Origin: Dugong dugon
Taxonomy: Eukaryota; Chordata; Mammalia; Sirenia; Dugongidae
Assembly: GCA_030035585.1 (NCBI GenBank)
Contig: CM057462.1
Location: forward strand, 142,440,734 to 142,504,733
Direction: 5' to 3'
Length of the DNA stretch: 64,000 nt
Shown here: positions 57,565-64,000 of the stretch, in pieces
Layout of the letters: every line of letters begins with the position of its first letter
Numbering within the stretch: position 1 is the first letter of the stretch
The notes under the pieces: generated by a model
Seen by the model: only the letters and a program-made list of their open reading frames with translations
Databases searched by the model: none
Told to the model about the DNA's origin: nothing
Made by a program: the position numbers and the translations under genes

Positions 57565-57864
57565 TGGGGCAGTGGTTATTCCATGGTAGAGTTTTCTGCT
57601 TGTATGTAGAAGACCCAGGTTCAATTTCTGACCAATGCACCACAACTGCAGCTACCACTTGTCAGCAGGTGGAGGCCTGTGTGTTGCTGTGATGCTGAAT
57701 AGGTTTAGAGAAACTTCCAAACTAAGACTAGGAAGAATGGCCTGATGATCTGCTTCTGAAAATAAGCCAGTGAAAATAGGATGGATAACCATTGTCTGAT
57801 CCTTTTGTACATGAGACTCCATGAGTCCCAGCTCACTTTACTACAGCTAACAACCACGAGAACA
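57565..57864 (+). mobile_element. SINE derived from tRNA-Gly, with an RTE-like tail
   Basis: A 300-bp unit flanked by the perfect 10-bp duplication attatttaca (57555-57564 and 57865-57874). The head ggggcagtggttattccatg, then gtagagttttctgcttgtat and gacccaggttcaatttctga, ending accaatgcacc, aligns along its length with tRNA-Gly: A-box-like, B-box-like ggttcaatttc, and the acceptor-end text ccaatgca. The tail (agactccatgagtcccagct, acagctaacaaccac) parallels the RTE 3' end in this window. It differs from AfroSINE in its tRNA head. Mutations in both boxes argue against a functional tRNA. Confidence 0.75.
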
Positions 57865-57874
57865 ATTATTTACA

Positions 57875-59227
57875 CAGTGCAGCACAGATGACTTAAAAAC
57901 GATTCTATCCTTACCCCACAAATGTTTGACTATTTCTCCTGCTGATTAGGTAAGCATCCATGTACGTATAATAAAAAACACAGAGTATGCTATGTCAAAA
58001 TAAAGCTTTGTCTAAATACCACAAGGATTATGGGAAAATCAGAGAAGGCTTCTTGGGGGCGTATTGTTTGAAATAAAAATGTAAGATTACTTACACTTTA
58101 ATAGGTAGATATGTGGACAAAAGAAATACTATAGAAGAAATTTATCTGACATATATATAATAGCTATTAAAATATAGCTAATGGCTAATAAGTGCTACTT
58201 CAGTCTGAATTCCAGTTACCAGACAATGTAAGTGAAGAAACGGAGTTAGTAAAGGTACAAACATGTTGGAGGAGTGGTCAATAGTACATGTTTCTTGGAT
58301 TGCAGACTTCATTTAAGAGTAATATTAGGGTATCTGGCTGGAGATAGATGAGAAGCCACGATATGGAGGGCTATGACTCTCTCACTGAGAATTTTGTATT
58401 TTATTAAGTAGACAGTAGGGAGCCATAAGCTGTCTGGGAAAGAACAAAGCAGTCAGAGTTGTGCTTTACATAGATTAATCTGACCATAGGTTATAGAACG
58501 AATCCTGGGGGAGAAACCTGAAGTCAGAAAGATAAATCAGGAGTCTTTTGCAATAGAGTTCTTTTGATAAACATTAGGGTGCTCATGAATATTTTCACTC
58601 TCTTTCTTTCTAAGCACATAGTGAGGATCCACTACTCTGTCCACTTGAAGTACAAGCAATCATGTGACTTGGTTTGTTCAATGAAACACACCTGGCAGAA
58701 AATTTTAGAGTCAGGATATGTTTTGCCTCTTCTCATTGCCCATGCCATTTCACAAAGTGGTCGCACCATCAATATTTATCTTGCAGTAATAATGCCAATC
58801 ATGTAAAGCAGTGCCCTTAGCTACTTTTCACTTAAAATGTAGCATGGATGAGAAGTTATTGCACCATAACCTGACCTATACTGACTGACCTAGTGAGAAG
58901 TTATGAGGATTTGGATATGCAGGCAGGGGAAAAGAAATCTAAAAATAGATATGTGATCATTTCTGTATGGATACAATATTGCTTAGGCTGTTTTGATTCC
59001 ATCCTCTGGAGTTCTAGCTATCCTCTAATATTACAAAATTTGGAAACTAAAAGACAGTTAGAAAAAAGTACAAAGAAAAAGGGACATTAAAGCCTGTAAT
59101 AATCAAAGAAAACTTTAAAAACATTAATAAGCATGATTTTTAAGCACTACATCATTCCCAACATTTTTATCACTGTCTATTGTTTTATAGTAGATAGAGT
59201 TAGGGTACGCACTTCATCATAATCACC
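57875..59227. other. Unassigned sequence with ancient repeat-like parts
   Basis: No gene is supported. The parts near 58025-58060 (aaatcagagaaggcttcttg) and 58370-58500 (gagaattttgtattttatta, tagggagccataagctgtct) resemble the same widespread mammalian repeat as 19560-19910; I cannot name it. An 80-codon frame (58564-58806) has no motif. Confidence 0.4.
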
Positions 59228-59565
59228 TGTTGTTTGGAGGTACAACTGAGTTGATTCCAACTCATAGTGACCCTATGTACAACAGAATGAAACACAGCCT
59301 GGTCCTATGCCATCCTCATAATGATTGCTATGTTTGAGCCCATTATTGTAACCACTGTGTCAATCCATCTCATCAGGGCTTTTCCTCTTTTTTGCTGACC
59401 CTGCTTTACCAAGCATGACCTCCTTCTCCAGAGACTGGTCCCTTCTGATAACATGTCCAAAGTACATGAGACAAAGTCTTGCCATTTTCACTTCCAAAGG
59501 GCTCTCTGGCTGTATGTCTTGCAAGACAGACGTGTTCGTTCTTCTAGCAGTCCATGGTACATTGT
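59228..59565 (-). mobile_element. RTE LINE 3' end, antisense
   Basis: The left end is an RTE/SINE-type tail (aactgagttgattccaactc). The antisense of the RTE ORF end follows: taccaagcatgacctccttc, ctggtcccttctgataacat and agtccatggtac. It covers the last ~330 bp and is 5'-truncated. Confidence 0.85.
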
Positions 59566-59574
59566 AGTCTTAAT

Positions 59575-59866
59575 AAAAATGCAGATTTTTTTTTTGGTGT
59601 TTGTACCAATAATTCATACTTTTTATTAGTGAATAGTTTTTTTCATTCACCTGTTGTTAATGGACATATGGGTTTATTCCAGTTTTTAGCTATTACAAAT
59701 AAAAAGGCTGTGAACATTCCTGTACAAGGTTAAAATGAACAGATGCTTTCTTTTCTCTTGAGGAAATTCCTAGCAGTGGAATGAGTAATTCATACAGTAG
59801 GTGTATTTCTAATGTTTAGGAAACTTCCAAACTGTTTCCTAAAATGGTTGTAGCTTTTTATTTTTT
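59575..59866 (-). mobile_element. L1M ORF2 C-terminal/3' end fragment, antisense
   Basis: The antisense reading matches the end of old L1 ORF2: tgggtttattccagttttta, attacaaataaaaaggctgt, gaacattcctgtacaaggtt and aggaaacttccaaactgttt in the usual order. It is bounded on the right by the T run of the younger L1. Confidence 0.6.
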
Positions 59867-61010
59867 TTTATTGTACTTCAGGTGAAGGCTTACAGAACAA
59901 ATAGTTTCTCATGAAACAGTAGTACACATATTGTTTTATGACATTGGTTAACAACGCCACAACATGTCAACCCTCTAACTTCTCAACGTTTTTATGGTGA
60001 AAATACACATAGCCAAAGATACACCATTTCAAAAATTTCTACATGTACAGTTCAGTGACATTGACTACACTCTTCCAGTTGTGCTGCTACTCTCACTTAA
60101 GATGAAGGCTTACAGAGCAAAATAGTTTCTCATTTAGCAGTTACTACACATGTTGCCCTATGACAATGGTTAACAATCTCACAACACATCAACAATATCC
60201 TTACTCAACCTTGGGTTCCCTATCACCAGCTTCCTTATCCCCTTCTGCCTTCTGGACCTTGTCACTAGACTATTGTACCTCATTAGTCCCATTTGGTTTT
60301 ACTGGGCTGTCCACTCCCAGGCTGAAGGGTGAACCTCAGAGGTAACTTAATCACTGAGCTAAAAGGGTGTCTGGGGGCCATACTCTTGGGGTTTCTCCAG
60401 TCTCCTTTAGGCCAGTAAATTTTGTCTTTTTTTTTGTGAGTTAGAATTATGTCCTATATCCTCCTCCAGCTCTGTCCAGAACCCTCTGTTGTGATCCTGG
60501 TCAGAGCAGTCAGTGGTGGTAGCTGGGCACCATCTAGCTGTACTGGACTCAGTCTGGTGGAGGCCTTGGTAGCTGTGGACAATCAGTCTTTCGGACTAAT
60601 CTTTTCCTTGTATCCTGTTCTCTTCATTCTCCCTTGCTCCTGAAGGGATGAGACCAGTGAAGTATCTTAGATGGCCGCTCACAGGCTTTGAAGACCCCTG
60701 ACACTACTCACCAAGGTAGAATGTAGAGCATTGTCTTTCTAAGCTGTGTCATGGCAATTGAGCTAGATGTTCCCCGAAACCATGGTCCCCACAGCCCTCC
60801 GCCCAGCAATTCAGTCCCTCAGGGAGTATGGTGTTTCCGTGACCTTTCCTTGTACAAGTTGTGCTAGTTTCCCCTGTATTGTGTACTGTCTCACCCTTCA
60901 CCCAAGATACCACTTATCTATTGCCTGTTTAGTATTTCCCCCCCAACCCTCCCATCCTTAGTAACCAACAAAGACTGTTACATTTTATGTGTGAACTTTT
61001 TCATGGGTTT
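59867..61010 (-). mobile_element. L1 copy 5: 3' UTR with duplicated terminal segment, antisense
   Basis: It starts with the T run (antisense A tail). From the tail inwards come one terminal unit (59873-59990), an A/C-rich spacer (59991-60099) and a second terminal unit (60100-60225). This is the same double arrangement as copy 2. The G-rich block is at 60938-60957 (C-rich on the plus strand). Confidence 0.85.
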
Positions 61011-64000
61011 TTACAATAGAGGTCTCATACAATATTTGTCCTTTTGTGATTGACTTATTTCACTCAGCATAATGTCCTCCAGTTTCATCCATGTTATGAG
61101 ATGCTTCACGGATTCATTGTTGTTCTTTCTCGTTGCATAGTACTCCACTGTGTGTATACACCATAGTTTGTTTATCCATTCATATGTTGATGGACATCTA
61201 GGTTGTTTCCATCGTTTTGCTGTTGTGAACAATGCTGCCATGCACATGGGTGTGCATATTTCTATTCGAGTGACGACTCTTATTTCTCTAGGATATATTC
61301 CTAGGAGTGGGAATGCTGGATCGAATGGTATGTCTATTTCTAGCTTTCTGAAGAAGCACCATATCATTTTCCAAAATGGTTGTATCATTTTGCATTCCCA
61401 CCAGCAGTGCATAAAAGTTCTGATCTCCCCGCAGCCCCTCCAACATTTGTTATTTCCAGTATTTTTGATTCGTGCCAGTAATGTCGGGGTGAGATGGTAT
61501 CTCATTGTGGTTTCGATTTGCATTTCTCTAATGGCTAGTGATTGCGAGCATTTCTTCATGTGTCTGTTGGCCATTTGAATGTCTTCTTTGGTGAAGTGTC
61601 TGTTCATTTCCTTTGCCAATTTTTTAATACGATTATTTGTCTTTTTGTTGTAGAGGTGTTGGATTTTCTTGTAGATGATGGAGATTAGACCTCTGTCTGA
61701 CTTCTACTGTCCAAAAATTCTTTCCCACTCTGTAGGTTCTCTTTTTACTCTTTTGGTGAAGTCTTTTGAAGAGCATAGGTGTTTGATTTTTAGAAGATCC
61801 CAGTAATCTAGCTTATCTATTGGGGTTTGTGCGTTGATGGTTATGGTTTCTATCCTGTTAATGCCATGTATTAAGTAAGGCCTGTAGTGTTGGTCCTAAT
61901 TTTTCTTCTCTGAACTCTACAGTTTTAGGCTTTATATTCAGGTCTTTGATTTGTTTTGAAGTAGTTTTGGTATACGGCATGAGGTATGGGTCCTGTTTCA
62001 TTTTTTTGCAAATGGATATCCAATTTTGCCAGCACCACTTGTTAAAAAGACTGTCTTTTCCCCATTTGATGGACTTTGGGCCCTTGTCGAAGATCAGGTG
62101 ACCGTAGGTGGATGGATTTATGTCTGGGTTCTCAATTCTGTTCCATTGGTCAATGTATCTGTCGTTGTACCAGTACCAGGCTGTTTTGACTACTGTAGCT
62201 GTATAGTAGGTTCTGAAGTCAGGTAGTGTGAGTCCTCCAACTTTATTCTTTTTCTTCAGTAGTGCTTTACTTATTCGGGGCTTCTTTCCTTTCCATATAA
62301 AGTTAATGATTAGTTTTCCCATCTCTTTGAAGAATGTTGTTGGTTTTTGGATTGGGATTGCATTGTATTTGTAAATTGATTTGGGTAGAGTTGTCATTTT
62401 CACAATGTTGAGTCTGCCTATCCATGAGCATGGTATGTTTTTCCATTTATGTAGATCCCTTTGGGTTTCATGCAGTAGTGTTTTGTAGTTTTCTTTGTAT
62501 AGGTCTTTTACATCCCTGGTCAGATTTATTCCCAAGTATTTTATCTTTTTAGGGGCTATTATAAATAGTATTGTTTTCTTGATTCCCATTTCATCATTCT
62601 CCTTATTGGTGTATAGGAATCCAACTGATTTTTGAATGTTTATCTTGTATCCTGATACTCTGCTGAATCTTTCTATTCATTCCAGTAGATTTCTCGTGGA
62701 GTCTTTAGGGTTTTCTATGTATAGTATCATATCATCTGCAAACAGGGACAGTTGAACTTCTTCATTACCAATCTGGATGCCCTTTATTTCTTTTTCTTCC
62801 CTTATTGCTCTAGCTAGAACTTCCAGCACAATGTTAAATAAGAGTGGTGTTAAAGGACATCCTTGTCTTGTTCCTGTTTTCAAGGGTAATGTTTTCAGCC
62901 TCTCTCCATTAAGAATGATGTTGGCCATTGGTTTTGCATAGATGTCCTTTATTAGGTTAAGAAATTTCCTTTCTGTACCTGTTTTATTGAGTTTTTATCA
63001 GGAATGGGTGTTGGACTTTGTCAAATTCCTTTTCTGCATCAATTGAGATAACCATGTGATTCTTTTATTTCCTTTTGTTTATGTGGTGGATTACTTTGAT
63101 TGATTTTCTAATGTTGAACCATCCTGGCACACCTGGTATGAATCCTACTTGGTCATTGTAGTATTTTTTTGATATGATGCTGAATTCTATTGGGTAGAAT
63201 TTTGTTAAGAATTTTTGCATCTATATTCTTGAGACATATTGGTCTGTAATTTTCATTTTTTGTGGTGTCTTTCCCTGGTTTTGGTATCAACGTTATGCTG
63301 GCTTCATAGAATGAATTTGGAAGTGTTGCTTCCTCTTCTATGCTCTGAAATAGCTTGAGTAGTAGTGGTACAAGCTCTTCTGTAAATGTTTTGTAGAAAT
63401 CTCCAGTGAAGCCATCTGGGCCAGGGCTTTTTTGGTTGGGAGTTTTTTTTACCTTTTTAATCTCTTTTCTTGTTATGGGTCTGTTCAGATTTTCAACATC
63501 ACTTTGTTGTAGTTTGGGTAGGCCGTGTGTTTCTAGAAATTTATCCATTTTCTCTATGTTTTCAAATTTGTTGGACTATAGTTTTTCATAATATTCTGTT
63601 ATAATCCTTTTTATTTCACTTGGGTCTGTCGTAATTTCCCCCATTTCATTTCTTATTTGGGTTATTTATGTCCTCTCCTGTTTTTCTTTTGTCAGTCTGG
63701 CCAATGGTTTGTCAATTTTGTTGATTCTTTCAAAGAACCAGCTTTTGGTTTTGCTGATTCTTTCTATTGTTTTTCTGTTCTCTATTTCATTTATTTCTGC
63801 TCTGATCTTTACTCTTTCCTTTCTTCTGGTGGTTGTGGGCTTTTTTTGCTGTTCTCTTTCTATTTGTTTGTGTTCTGTAGTTAATGTTTTGATATTGTCC
63901 CTTTCTTCTTTTTTGATATGTGCAACTGTTGCTATAAATTGTCCTCTGAGGACTACCGTTACTGTGTCCCAAAGGTTTTGGTATGATGTGTTTTCATTCT
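61011..64000 (-). pseudogene. L1 copy 5: ORF2, antisense, runs off the window
   Basis: ORF2 from about codon 275 to its stop (antisense taa at 61011-61013). From the end inwards: a 202-codon segment (61011-61619) with the cysteine-region phrases [20 protein letters not shown]; a 243-codon segment (61858-62589) with [17 protein letters not shown]; an 83-codon segment (62677-62928) with [18 protein letters not shown] and an intact FADD box; and 63153-63548 with [15 protein letters not shown]. The segments are separated by stops or shifts. This is the best-preserved reverse transcriptase region in the window but still not intact. The endonuclease and 5' part lie beyond 64000. Confidence 0.85.

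Noticed and set aside
57565-57640. A possible functional tRNA-Gly gene
   Set aside because: The head matches tRNA-Gly, but both internal promoter boxes and the stems carry mutations. It also continues directly into a SINE body between target duplications.

Overview
The window is eukaryotic nuclear DNA, AT-rich and almost saturated with retrotransposons. I recognise no host protein-coding exon, rRNA gene or functional tRNA gene. The repeat content points to an afrotherian mammal, most likely an elephant. It has several copies of the tRNA-headed AfroSINE, RTE (BovB-like) LINE fragments ending in an (AAC)n-type tail, and a young, very long L1 family with a ~1.65 kb 5' UTR. Ancient pan-mammalian repeats (MIR, L1M, MaLR/MLT1-type LTRs) are also present. 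The species call is inference from these families, not from a database match.

Layout. 1-6184: mostly unassigned sequence with an old L1M ORF1 fragment (3475-4690), an AfroSINE nested in another AfroSINE (4877-5248), a MIR and a 59-bp L1 tail. 6185-18228: an RTE fragment split by an 11.5 kb L1 array lying between perfect 16-bp target duplications. The array has two complete L1 5' ends (6459 and 9862) but one 3' end (17962). 18229-20934: AT-rich sequence, a MIR, a Tigger-like MITE, an AfroSINE and an LTR-like stretch. 20935-33364: a single ancient L1M spread over more than 12 kb and broken by at least three RTE copies, an MLT1-like LTR that itself holds an RTE copy and an unidentified 411-bp insert, an antisense RTE holding a solo LTR, a complete 2.2 kb MaLR-type provirus with perfect 5-bp duplications, and an AfroSINE.

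33381-41338: an almost full-length L1 whose ORF2 carries a later L1-tail insertion. 41339-45887: mostly unassigned, with a MIR and three AfroSINE pieces. 45902-53790: a second L1 array with two 5' ends and one 3' end. 53791-59227: mostly unassigned, with a polypyrimidine tract, an antisense LTR-like repeat, a second copy of the Tigger-like MITE and a SINE derived from tRNA-Gly. 59228-64000: an antisense RTE end, an antisense L1M end, and an antisense L1 that runs off the window.

How the elements interact. The RTE elements and both SINE families share 3' end sequence, consistent with SINEs using RTE machinery. All L1 ORFs are broken by stops, frameshifts or deletions, so no element in the window looks autonomous. 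The most distinctive observations are the repeated two-headed, one-tailed L1 structure, an L1 3' UTR subtype with an internal tandem duplication, the two-copy MITE, the tRNA-Gly SINE and the unidentified 411-bp insert.
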